DNA of 64,000 bases from the NCBI GenBank assembly GCA_038400315.1, contig CP151667.1:930001-994000 (forward strand), in the 5' to 3' direction. Below the pieces are notes generated by a model. That model was not told where the DNA came from. It ran no database searches and saw only the letters and a program-made list of their open reading frames with translations. Positions 34,732-42,739 of this stretch are shown here, in pieces. The first letter of the stretch is position 1. Each line of letters opens with the position of its first letter. Source of the DNA: Isosphaeraceae bacterium EP7 (GTDB taxonomy: Bacteria > Planctomycetota > Planctomycetia > Isosphaerales > Isosphaeraceae). The translations under genes were made by a program, and so were the position numbers.

Positions 34732-36042
34732 TCAGGCCAGGTCGGGAAGGGTGAACGGCGAGCGATACTCGCGGGTCAGCTGGGCGTTGGCCTGGGCATC
34801 CGCCCCGAAGTTCTCGGCCTGCGGGTCGAACGTCAGGGATCGCCCAGTCCGGTAGGCGATGTTTCCCAGGTGGCAGAGGGCCGTGGAGCGATGACCTTCG
34901 ACGATGTCGGCGGTCTGCACCTCGCGCTTCCGCTCCCTGACCGCCTTGATGAAGTTGGAGAAGTGGTCGGGGTCCCCGCCCAACTGCTTACCATCCCCCT
35001 TGGGGCCCGGCTCGCCCTTGGGCCCGAGGAAGCTCGCCCAGTTCCCGCCATTGATCGCCAGATAGCCGTCGGTGCCGTAGTACAGGTTGCCGACCTTGAC
35101 TCCCTGCTCGGGGTTGGAGGGGAGCCCCCTGACCTCGAAGATCAGCTCGCAGTCGTCGTAGGCGTAGGTGGAAATCAGGGTGTTGGGGGTCTCGCCGTCG
35201 TCCTTGTAGCCGAAGCGGCCGCCGGACGACTGGATTTTCGTCGGCCAGGTTTCCTTGCCCAGGCCCCAGCGGGCGACGTCCATCTGGTGGATTCCCTGGT
35301 TGCCTAAGTCGCCGTTGCCATAGTCCCAGTTCCAGTGCCATTCGTAGTGGAACCGGTTGGGATTGAACGGGCGCTCGGGGGCCGGGCCGAGCCAGACGTT
35401 GTAGTCGACCCCCGGGGGCACCGGGGCATCGGCCTTGATGCCGATCGACCCTCGTGGGTTGAAGCAGAGCCCCTTGGCCAAGAAGATCTTGCCGATCCCC
35501 CCCTTGCGGAGGAAGCCGACGGCCTCCTGCACTCCCGGCAAGCTCCGGTTCTGCGTCCCAGTCTGAACGATCCGGTCATACTTGCGCGAGGCCTTCACCA
35601 TCGCCGCGCCTTCGGCGAAGTTGTGGCTCACGGGCTTCTCGACGTAGACGTCCTTGCCGGCCTGGCAGGCCCAGACGGTGGCCAGGGCGTGCCAGTGGTT
35701 GGGTGTGGCAATCGAGACGGCGTCGATCGACTTGTCGTCGAAGACACGTCGCAGGTCGGTCACCGTGGCAGGCTCCTTGCCTCCGCGGTCGGTGACCAGC
35801 TTGATCCCGTCGCCGAAGACGCGGTTGTCGACGTCGCAGAGGGTTGCAACGGTCACGTCCTTGCGGCCGCCGAACGCCTTGATGTGATCCTTGCCTCGCC
35901 CATGACCGGTGCCGCCGACGCCGATGATCGCAACGCGCAACTGCTCGTTCGGGCTGGCTGCGCGGGCCTTGCCGTGCAGGGCCAGGGCCGCGACCCCGGA
36001 TCCGGCGCCGGCCAGGAACGTCCGACGATTCAGGTCCGACAT
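34732..36042 (-). CDS. Tat-exported Gfo/Idh/MocA family oxidoreductase
   Basis: 436 residues. The N-terminus MSDLNRRTFLAGAGSGVAALAL is a twin-arginine signal (NRRTFLAG). The Rossmann domain begins VAIIGVGGTGHG, and the catalytic EKP is in VYVEKPVSHNFAEG; the C-terminal alpha/beta domain contains the family's WHWNWDYGNGDLGNQGIHQMDVARWGL. These planctomycete enzymes are thought to act on sugars or inositols using tightly bound NAD(P), exported in folded form; the substrate is unknown. A paralogue of the same architecture lies at 37801-39147. Same strand as the DUF442 gene, with 84 bases between. Confidence 0.93.
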   Translation of the reverse strand: MSDLNRRTFLAGAGSGVAALALHGKARAASPNEQLRVAIIGVGGTGHGRGKDHIKAFGGRKDVTVATLCDVDNRVFGDGIKLVTDRGGKEPATVTDLRRVFDDKSIDAVSIATPNHWHALATVWACQAGKDVYVEKPVSHNFAEGAAMVKASRKYDRIVQTGTQNRSLPGVQEAVGFLRKGGIGKIFLAKGLCFNPRGSIGIKADAPVPPGVDYNVWLGPAPERPFNPNRFHYEWHWNWDYGNGDLGNQGIHQMDVARWGLGKETWPTKIQSSGGRFGYKDDGETPNTLISTYAYDDCELIFEVRGLPSNPEQGVKVGNLYYGTDGYLAINGGNWASFLGPKGEPGPKGDGKQLGGDPDHFSNFIKAVRERKREVQTADIVEGHRSTALCHLGNIAYRTGRSLTFDPQAENFGADAQANAQLTREYRSPFTLPDLA

Positions 36043-36187
36043 GCTCGTCTCCCTCGGTTTCCGCGTGGAAATCGTGCGAATCGATGGGGATGCGGCCGTG
36101 CCGTCGACGACGGCGGACGGCGTGGCCAGACTTTACGGCGCCCCGTGCCCCCGGTCAATTTTCGAGCTTCGGCGTCGCACGAGATCC

Positions 36188-36598
36188 TCAGAGATGGAAA
36201 TCGCCCGACGATTCGGGTTGATAGAGGATCTCGGAGACGCGCCAGCGTTTCCGGCCGGCCGGCACGTCCCACTCGAAGACATCGCCGACGCGATAGCCCA
36301 GCATGGCCGTGCCGAGGGGAGCGATCACGGAGATGAGGCCCATCTCGGCGTCTGCCTCACGCGGGAAGACCAGCGTGAATTCCTCCTCCTCCGCCGACTC
36401 GACCTCGACCAGGCGCACCTTCGAGTTCATCGTGATGACATCACGCGGGATCTTCTCGGGCGGGACGATCTTCGCCCGCCCCAGTTCCGACCTCAGCCCG
36501 TCCAGGTCGGTGAGATATGCGCGGCCCTCGGGGCCATCCAGGATTTCGACGAGCCGATCTCGGTCGAATTCGGTGATATAAATTGTTTTGGGTCTCAT
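36188..36598 (-). CDS. rnk: Nucleoside diphosphate kinase regulator / GreA-GreB C-terminal family protein
   Basis: 136 residues from ATG 36598 (MRPKTIYITEFDRDRLVEIL). A short helical N-terminal arm (LRSELGRAKIVPPEKI) is followed by the GreA/GreB C-terminal FKBP-like domain (VITMNSKVRLVEVESAEEEEFTLVFPREADAEMGLISVIAPLGTAMLGYRVGDVFEW). As in Rnk, the coiled-coil that enters the RNA-polymerase secondary channel is too short for transcript cleavage. It probably modulates polymerase or nucleotide metabolism. Monocistronic by appearance. Confidence 0.87.
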   Translation of the reverse strand: MRPKTIYITEFDRDRLVEILDGPEGRAYLTDLDGLRSELGRAKIVPPEKIPRDVITMNSKVRLVEVESAEEEEFTLVFPREADAEMGLISVIAPLGTAMLGYRVGDVFEWDVPAGRKRWRVSEILYQPESSGDFHL

Positions 36599-36760
36599 GG
36601 CAAGGCTCCGGACGCGATCTTCTCCCCACGCCCTCGATCTCGGCATGCCGATTCGGGCGAACCTCGCCATGATAACACGGACGCCGATCGTCCCCCCCGG
36701 CGTACCCTTGACTGGGCGATCAGGATCAACCTCCGTCGTGTCAGGCGACGGCGACAGGCC

Positions 36761-37450
36761 TCAGGTCTCCAGGGAGAATGGGGTGAAGTCGGTGGCGTAG
36801 TCGAAGTGGTCTTCGCCCTCGGCACGCTTCAGGTAGGCGACGATCCGGTAGGTGAACGGGGTCATCAGCACTTCCCAACCCACCTTCAGGCAATAGTTGG
36901 TCACCATCACCTGGAGCAATTTATCGGTTTGCCAATCGCCATAGAAGGCGATCGGGTAGAAGATCAGGGAGTCGACGGCCTCTCCGGCGATTGTCGAGCC
37001 GATGGTCCGGGTCCAGAGCCAGCGGCCGGCCGTCTGGATCTTCATCTTGGCCATCACGTAGGAGTTGACGAATTCGCCAAGGAAAAAGGCGATCATCGAA
37101 GCGCCCACCACACGCCAACTATTGCCGAAGACGGTCCTCCAGGCCTCCTGGTTCTTCCAGGTCGGGTCGGGCGGGAGGTTTACCACGGCCCAGCTCAGCA
37201 CCGACGCGAACGCGATGGCGCCGAAGCCCGCCCAGACCACCTTGCGTGACCGCGCATAGCCGTAGACTTCCGTCAGCACGTCGCCGAAGAGGTAGGTGAT
37301 CGGGAAGAAGAAGATCCCCGCGCCGAAGACGAATCCGCCCAGGCTGACGCGTTTAGGCGCCGAGATGAAGTTGGTGCAGATCAGGACCGTCACGAAGGCG
37401 GCCATGATCAGGTCGTAGTATTTGTACGTCCGGGCGGGGGGCGTCGACAT
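36761..37450 (-). CDS. yhhQ: Queuosine precursor transporter (YhhQ/VUT family)
   Basis: 229 residues, the normal length, with about six transmembrane helices (LIMAAFVTVLICTNFI; FGAGIFFFPITYLFGDVLTEVYGY; WAGFGAIAFASVLSWAVV; ASMIAFFLGEFVNSYVMA; TIGSTIAGEAVDSLIFYPIAF; LMTPFTYRIVAYL). The signature PITYLFGDVLTEVYGY and the GEFVNSYVMAKMK segment identify the DUF165/YhhQ family, which imports preQ0/preQ1 for queuosine modification of tRNA. The start is ATG 37450. No que genes are visible nearby, so this cell may either salvage or synthesise queuosine. A small membrane protein gene lies 74 bases upstream on the same strand. Confidence 0.93.
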   Translation of the reverse strand: MSTPPARTYKYYDLIMAAFVTVLICTNFISAPKRVSLGGFVFGAGIFFFPITYLFGDVLTEVYGYARSRKVVWAGFGAIAFASVLSWAVVNLPPDPTWKNQEAWRTVFGNSWRVVGASMIAFFLGEFVNSYVMAKMKIQTAGRWLWTRTIGSTIAGEAVDSLIFYPIAFYGDWQTDKLLQVMVTNYCLKVGWEVLMTPFTYRIVAYLKRAEGEDHFDYATDFTPFSLET

Positions 37451-37524
37451 GGTGGGCGTCGGCTCCTGGGGGCGTGGGCCGTCTCGGGGCGTGGGGCAGG
37501 GGCCACCAGCCTATCCGATCCGGC

Positions 37525-37755
37525 TCAGAGCCTCCAGGTCCGGTCTCGGCCGCCCGACGAAGGGGCGATCAGCAGGCCCAATGCCACCAGCACGAACCCC
37601 AGGCCCAGCCCGTAATAGGCCAGGGTGCGCACCGCGACCCCGGCGACCGTCGAACGGCCTCCGGGGTCGCGGAACAGGGCGATCAGGCAGGCCACCTGGA
37701 TCAACGGGCCGACCATCCTCAGCAAGGGGGCCGCCGTCTTGCGCGAGAGTTGCAC
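37525..37755 (-). CDS. Small membrane protein, two hydrophobic helices
   Basis: 76 residues from GTG 37755, preceded by AAGGGGG at a good distance. Not recognised. Two hydrophobic stretches (LLRMVGPLIQVACLIALF and VAVRTLAYYGLGLGFVLVALGLLIA) are joined by a polar loop (RDPGGRSTVAGVAV). It sits between the Gfo/Idh/MocA paralogue and yhhQ on the same strand. Base use and the ribosome site support a real gene; function is unknown. Confidence 0.6.
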   Translation of the reverse strand: MQLSRKTAAPLLRMVGPLIQVACLIALFRDPGGRSTVAGVAVRTLAYYGLGLGFVLVALGLLIAPSSGGRDRTWRL

Positions 37756-37800
37756 CGGTCGCGCCCCCTTCTTGTGGAAATCGGCCCGTATCCGCTTCGG

Positions 37801-39147
37801 TCAGACCTTCGGCAGCTCGTAGCCCTTACGCGCCTCGCGGGCGAGCAAGGCGTTGGCCTCGGCATCGCCGGGGAAGGTTTCGGTCTGCACGTCCCAGTTC
37901 AGCTTTCGCTTGGTCAGGTAGGCGATGTTGCCCAGGTGGCAGGTGTTGGTCGACCGGTGCGCGATCTCGATGTCGGCGGCCGGCTTCTCGCGTGAGCGCA
38001 GGCACTCGACGAAGTTGTTGACGTGCAGGTTGGTGCCGTCCTGCCCCCCCTTGACCGTCTTCGGCTCCAGGGTGATCTTGCGGTGCGGCTTCTTGCCGTA
38101 GACCGAGCTGATGCCGTAGGGCTCGGAGATCTGGTCGGGGATGATCTCGTAACCGCTACGGTCCAGCACCAGGCTGCCGTCGGTCCCGCAGAAGAGGATG
38201 CCGTAGCCCCGCCCCTGGAACGACAGGCCGTTGCCCTTGCGCATCGAGTAGGTCAGGCTCGCGCCACCGTCCAGTTCGTAGACCACCTGGAGGGTGTCGG
38301 GCGTGTCGCGGTTGTCGTCGGTGGTGAGGATTCCGCCGGCGGCGTAGACGCTCTTGGGACCCTTGGAATCGAGCGCCCAGAGGGCGATGTCGTTGAGGTG
38401 CACGCCCCAGTCGCTCATCATGCCGCCGGCATAGTCGAAGTACCAGCGGAAGAGGAGGTGGAAGCGGTCGCGGTTGAATGGTCGCTTGGGGGCCGGGCCC
38501 AGCCAGCGGTCGTAGTCGACATAGGCCGGGGTCTCGCTGTCGGGCTCCTTGCCCATCCCGGCCGGGCTGATGTTCTCGAAGTTCCAGGTCTGGGCCCAGA
38601 AGACCTTGCCGATTGCGCCCGAGCGAACCGCCTCGACGGCCTCGATGAAGTGGGGCGTGGAGCGTTGCTGGGTGCCGACGGCCATCACCTTGTCATACTT
38701 GCGGGCGGCCTTGAGCATGGCCTGGCCCTCGGCGACGTTGTGCGCCACCGGCTTCTCGACGTACACGTCCTTGCCCGCCATCACGGCGTGCACCGCCGGC
38801 AGGGCGTGCCAGTGGTCGGGCGTGGCGATGAGGACCGCGTCGAGTTCTTTGGTGTCGAGCAGCTCGCGATAATCGCGGCTGGTCTTGGGCGTGTTCTTCT
38901 TCGCGTCCTTCACGCGGGCCGCGGTGGTCTCGGCGTGCTTATCATCGACGTCGCAGACAAACACGCAGTCGACGTCATCGCGCTTCAGGAAGGAGTCGAG
39001 CACGCCGCCGCCGCGGCTGCCCGCGCCGATGATGCCGATCCGCACTTTCTCGTTGGCCGGGGACGCCCCGCGAGCCATCGAGGCCGCCGCGACGGTCGCG
39101 GCCGCGGTGCCGACGAAGGTGCGCCGGCTCACAGGTTCGATCGCCAT
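37801..39147 (-). CDS. Tat-exported Gfo/Idh/MocA family oxidoreductase (second copy)
   Basis: 448 residues from ATG 39147 (MAIEPVSRRTFVGTAAATVAAASM), a twin-arginine signal ending near ARGASPANEK. The NAD(P)-binding loop is VRIGIIGAGSRGGGVL, and the catalytic EKP is in VYVEKPVAHNVAEGQAML, followed by GTQQRSTPHFIEAVEAVRSGAIGKV as in bacterial exported members. The C-terminal domain includes FDYAGGMMSDWGVHLNDIALWAL. Closely related in plan to the gene at 34732-36042, with the same YDRWLGPAPKRPFNRDRFH segment, so the two probably arose by duplication. Substrate unknown, likely a sugar or cyclitol in the periplasm. Confidence 0.93.
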   Translation of the reverse strand: MAIEPVSRRTFVGTAAATVAAASMARGASPANEKVRIGIIGAGSRGGGVLDSFLKRDDVDCVFVCDVDDKHAETTAARVKDAKKNTPKTSRDYRELLDTKELDAVLIATPDHWHALPAVHAVMAGKDVYVEKPVAHNVAEGQAMLKAARKYDKVMAVGTQQRSTPHFIEAVEAVRSGAIGKVFWAQTWNFENISPAGMGKEPDSETPAYVDYDRWLGPAPKRPFNRDRFHLLFRWYFDYAGGMMSDWGVHLNDIALWALDSKGPKSVYAAGGILTTDDNRDTPDTLQVVYELDGGASLTYSMRKGNGLSFQGRGYGILFCGTDGSLVLDRSGYEIIPDQISEPYGISSVYGKKPHRKITLEPKTVKGGQDGTNLHVNNFVECLRSREKPAADIEIAHRSTNTCHLGNIAYLTKRKLNWDVQTETFPGDAEANALLAREARKGYELPKV

Positions 39148-39288
39148 GGCTGACCGTCCTCGAGGTTGTTCGTTCGTCGCGTCGGGGCGGAGAATTCGCT
39201 GGGAGAGACCGGAGGGGCCCGACCCGGGCCATCTCGTCATTCGAGATCGGCCGAATGTAACTCGGCCCGGACGGCGCCGCCAGGGGGC

Positions 39289-40563
39289 TCAGATCCCGCC
39301 GCCGAGCTCGTCTCGGATCGTCGGCAGGTATTTTTCCGGCGAGGCTGTGTTCACCAGCACGACCCGATCGCCGCGCCTCAGAAGCCTCCGATCCGCCAGC
39401 TCGGGGAGGGCCGCGAGCGTGGCTGCACCCTCCGGTGACCAGCCGAATCGCCTCTCAGACCATTCTCTCCGGATTGTCGACCGGATGGCCGAGTCTTCCA
39501 CCGTGATCGCGGCGCCACCCGTCTGGCGGATCACTTCCAGCACCCTGGCATGCCCCACGTTGAAGGCCACGTTCAGGCCGGTGGCCACGGTCGACCCCGC
39601 GGATCGCTGGGTCACGTCATCGGCGCCGTCGTCGTACGCCCTGACAATTGGCGTGCAAGCCGCCGACTGGACGCAAATCATCCTGGGCCGCGCCGGGCCG
39701 ACCAGCCCGAGAGCTTCCAGCTCGTCGAAGGCCTTGGCCATACCCACGACGCCCGTGCCGCCGCCGGTCGGGTAAACGATCACGTCGGGGAGCCTCCAGG
39801 TCCGGCTTGCGAGCCGATCGCCTGTCGGCTGGGCCATCTCCAACCCCAGCGTTTTTTTCCCTTCGGTGCGCCAGCCAGGCTCCTGGAACGTGGCGACGTT
39901 GAAGTAGCCCGCCGGCACATAATGCTCGCGCACGCGTTTTCCGCAGTCGACGATCGACCCAGGAACCAGCTCCAGCGTGACCTCGTCGGGATGGAGCTTC
40001 GCCAGAGCCGCGACGCTGCCCAGGACGGGCAGATCGGTCTCGGGAGACATGACGACGGCCACCTCCAGGCCGGCCGCCAGGGCGTATCGGGCCAGCGAGT
40101 CGCCCGCATTTCCCTGGGTGGGCACCGCCAGCCGGGTCAGGCCCAGGGCCCGCGCCATCGAGACCGTCAGGGCCATCCCCCGGTCCTTGAACGACTGCGT
40201 CGGATTGCGACCAAACTCCGCCCCGGGATGGTGCCGCCCCTCGTCCTTGACTTCCAGCGTGAACCCGATCGAGCTGGCGAGGGGGTGCGAGTAGGCAACG
40301 GACGGGGTCTGCCCCTCGCCCAGACTGACCACATGACGGGCGTCGCCGGGGTCGGAAACGTCGAGGGGCAGGAGCCCGCCGAACCGCCAGAGATCGGCGC
40401 GGGCGGGATTCCACCAGCCGTCGGCACCTCGCTCGGCCGCCAGTCGTTCCAGGTCGATGATGACCTCCACCGGCCTGCCGTCGACGGGGCAGAGATTCAT
40501 CGGGCGATCGACCGGATAGGTCGCGCCGCAGGTCTGGCATCGCAGGTGGGACGCGTAACGCAT
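39289..40563 (-). CDS. Threonine synthase (zinc-ribbon variant)
   Basis: 424 residues. It converts O-phosphohomoserine to threonine using PLP. The N-terminus carries a small zinc-ribbon-like CQTCGATYPVDRPMNLCPVDG (two Cys pairs at about residues 9-12 and 25), found in the archaeal/planctomycete branch. The PLP lysine is in NPTQSFKDRGMALTVSMA, followed by PTQGNAGDSLARYA and the glycine loop YPTGGGTGVVGMA. The closest alternatives are threonine synthase-like PLP lyases such as cysteate synthase; length and FKDRG favour threonine synthase. The start ATG 40563 faces the Gly/Met-repeat gene across a 299-base divergent gap. Confidence 0.85.
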   Translation of the reverse strand: MRYASHLRCQTCGATYPVDRPMNLCPVDGRPVEVIIDLERLAAERGADGWWNPARADLWRFGGLLPLDVSDPGDARHVVSLGEGQTPSVAYSHPLASSIGFTLEVKDEGRHHPGAEFGRNPTQSFKDRGMALTVSMARALGLTRLAVPTQGNAGDSLARYALAAGLEVAVVMSPETDLPVLGSVAALAKLHPDEVTLELVPGSIVDCGKRVREHYVPAGYFNVATFQEPGWRTEGKKTLGLEMAQPTGDRLASRTWRLPDVIVYPTGGGTGVVGMAKAFDELEALGLVGPARPRMICVQSAACTPIVRAYDDGADDVTQRSAGSTVATGLNVAFNVGHARVLEVIRQTGGAAITVEDSAIRSTIRREWSERRFGWSPEGAATLAALPELADRRLLRRGDRVVLVNTASPEKYLPTIRDELGGGI

Positions 40564-40862
40564 CGAAATTCTCGTCCGCCTCGGGGCCCGCGAAGGCCCC
40601 GGAAACTCGTCCGTCGAAATGAAATCGAATACGCGAGGCTAGCGAAACGTCCATACAAATGTACGGTTCATCTCGCATTCGCCGCATCGCCCGGGCGGTC
40701 GGGACGTCGATTCCCGACTCACCCTCAAGTTGGCGCGGTATGCTCCCTCGACCGACCCCGCGCCTCCGCACATCAATACGCCGGCGACTGGAAGGGACGA
40801 TGGTCCCGGTCCGACGCCGTCCCCCCTCGACTGCGCACGTCTCGACTGCAAAGGTGATGTCC
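40564..40862. promoter_or_regulatory. Divergent region, threonine synthase / Gly-Met protein
   Basis: 299 bases between divergent starts, no credible gene. A short AT-richer patch near 40615-40670 could hold the promoters, but no hexamers were assigned. Confidence 0.35.
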
Positions 40863-42485
40863 ATGGCTTACCGACTTCGCGCGCTGACCCTGCTAGCCGG
40901 CGGCCTGCTCGCCTCCGGCACCGTCACCGCCGCCGATCCGAATAAAAAAACCAAGGACGCCCCCGTCAAGGTCGATGACGCTCCCCGTGTTGACCTGCTC
41001 GAAGGCCTCCGTTCCGGCGAGATCGGTGTCGACGCGGAGAGCGCCGGCGAAGGCAAGATGACCCTGCACATCACCAACCGCGGCAAACGTCAGCTCAACA
41101 TCGTTCTGCCCCCCGGCCTCGTCGCGAGCGGTGCCACCGGCCAGATGGGTGGCATGGGCGGCGGCATGGGCGGCGGCGGTATGGGCGGCGGCATGGGCGG
41201 CGGCGGCATGGGCGGCGGTGGTATGGGCGGCGGTGGCATGGGCGGCGGTGGTATGGGCGGCGGTGGCATGGGCGGCGGCATGGGCGGCGGCGGTGGCCAG
41301 CAGGGCGGCGGTGTCGTCCCCGCCATGATGGGCATGCGAATCCTGTCCAGCCTCATCATGAGCCTGACGGGTGAGACCGACACCTGGGACTTCACCTCGT
41401 TCCAGCGCGGCATGGGCGGCATGGGCGGCGGCGGCATGGGTGGCGGTATGGGTGGCGGTATGGGTGGCGGCATGGGTGGCGGTATGGGCGGCGGCGGTAT
41501 GGGCGGCGGCGGTATGAGGTCGGTCGCCCCGACCGGCCGGCCATTCGCAACGCTCAACGCCGGCCAGTCGCGGCACCTGCCGATCCAGCTCACCAGCCTC
41601 AACAACCCCGAGCAGGGCAACGGCCAGCTCGCCCCTCAGAAGGGTGAGAAGCTTCAGCTCGGCGAGATCAGCGAACTCACGCCGAACCCCAGGGTGCAGA
41701 AGGCCCTGAAGAAGCTCGCCGCAGACAAGGCTCCGCAGGCGATCGCTCAGATGGTCATGTGGAACGTCGCCGCTGACCTCGACTGGGACGCCATTGGCCG
41801 CCTGGCCCAGCCCTGGGCCAACGCCCACGAGCTCTCCCTGGCCCGCACCTTCGTCGAGACCCTCGACTCGGCCCCTGCCGCCGACAAGTCGGTCGAGAGC
41901 GGCGTCCTGATGGTCGAGGTCTCCGTCAAGGGCGATCGGGCCAAGCTGGCCGACGCCTACAAGGCTTGGCTCAAGGACAAGCTCGTCCTGGGCCTGAAGA
42001 CCGAGCTGACCGTCCCCGAAGCCCCGACCGGCCCGGCCGTGGCCTGCAAGGTGACCCTCACCGACGAGGGTGCCACCGTCACCGTTGGTGTCAGCGACGG
42101 CCCCGGCGAGCGTTGGCTGCCCGCCGGCAAGTTCTCCCTGCCGCTTGAGAAGTCCGCCAAGCCCGAAGCCCAGCTCGAAGCCCTCGCCTCGGGCGTCTCC
42201 GAGGGTGTCCTCGGCCGCCTGGTCCGCGCCCAGCTGACGAAGGGCCCGAAGGTCAAGGGCAAGGACACCTACCGGGTGAAGGTCGAGAACTACTCCCCGT
42301 TGATCCTCAACGGCGTGGCCCTCATCGGCCAGACCCCCAAGGCGGATGAGCAGCCCAAAACCCTCGCCGGAATGTCCCTGGCCCCCCGCCGCAGCTTTTC
42401 GTTCTCGGCCACCGGGGACGTCGTCGAGAAGCTCGGCCTGAAGAAGGGGATCAAGGTCTACGCCGCCGACCTCAGCGCTCTCTGA
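40863..42485 (+). CDS. Exported protein with Gly/Met-rich repeat blocks
   Basis: 540 residues from ATG 40863 (AAAGG 8 bases upstream; an ATG two codons earlier is too close). Signal peptide MAYRLRALTLLAGGLLASGTVTAA. Residues ~95-151 and ~184-218 consist almost only of GGM/GGGM units, separated by a hydrophobic stretch (VVPAMMGMRILSSLIMSLTG). The remainder is globular: an N-terminal region resembling a short beta-domain (GKMTLHITNRGKRQLNIVLPPGL) and a C-terminal half with helices (VQKALKKLAADKAPQAIAQMVMWNVA). Such Gly/Met repeats in planctomycete exported proteins have no assigned function; metal (copper) binding by Met is a hypothesis. Strong terminator after the stop. Confidence 0.78.
   Translation: MAYRLRALTLLAGGLLASGTVTAADPNKKTKDAPVKVDDAPRVDLLEGLRSGEIGVDAESAGEGKMTLHITNRGKRQLNIVLPPGLVASGATGQMGGMGGGMGGGGMGGGMGGGGMGGGGMGGGGMGGGGMGGGGMGGGMGGGGGQQGGGVVPAMMGMRILSSLIMSLTGETDTWDFTSFQRGMGGMGGGGMGGGMGGGMGGGMGGGMGGGGMGGGGMRSVAPTGRPFATLNAGQSRHLPIQLTSLNNPEQGNGQLAPQKGEKLQLGEISELTPNPRVQKALKKLAADKAPQAIAQMVMWNVAADLDWDAIGRLAQPWANAHELSLARTFVETLDSAPAADKSVESGVLMVEVSVKGDRAKLADAYKAWLKDKLVLGLKTELTVPEAPTGPAVACKVTLTDEGATVTVGVSDGPGERWLPAGKFSLPLEKSAKPEAQLEALASGVSEGVLGRLVRAQLTKGPKVKGKDTYRVKVENYSPLILNGVALIGQTPKADEQPKTLAGMSLAPRRSFSFSATGDVVEKLGLKKGIKVYAADLSAL
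41145..41516 (+). repeat. In-frame GGC/GGT-ATG tandem repeat (two blocks)
   Basis: Two low-complexity blocks, about 41145-41313 and 41412-41516, of imperfect 9-12 base units of the form ATG-GGC-GGC-(GGN), encoding GGM/GGGM. Internal variation is mainly GGC versus GGT. All variants stay in frame, so selection acts on the protein. Confidence 0.85.
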
Positions 42486-42517
42486 GACTCGGTTGCAAGA
42501 ACCTCTGAAACAAAAAT

Positions 42518-42552
42518 CGCCGCCCCGGGACGAGATTCGTCCCGGGGCGGCG
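42518..42552 (+). terminator. Strong terminator after the Gly/Met gene
   Basis: A perfect 15-bp stem (CGCCGCCCCGGGACG at 42518-42532, its complement at 42538-42552) with a 5-base loop, 32 bases after the stop, followed by TTGTTGAT and preceded by a run of A. Typical bidirectional intrinsic terminator shape. Confidence 0.82.
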
Positions 42553-42739
42553 TTGTTGATCCAGGCAAGCCGAGTCGATCCGCGCCGGGCCCACCGAACT
42601 TGGCCCTGCGATGGGTTGTCCGGCTGTGATAAGATGGCTTCGGTCGGCTGCCTCGAGGGCGTCGACGCGAAGATCCAAGAAGGTTGCCGAGCGGCCGGCG
42701 GTTGGCCGGCGATGCTCCGTGCGAGAGGATGCGATTGCG

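Noticed and set aside
41145-41516. Tandem short repeats that could look like a CRISPR or minisatellite
   Set aside because: The units are 9-12 bases and in frame with a long coding sequence; no 20-40 base repeats with unique spacers, and no cas genes.
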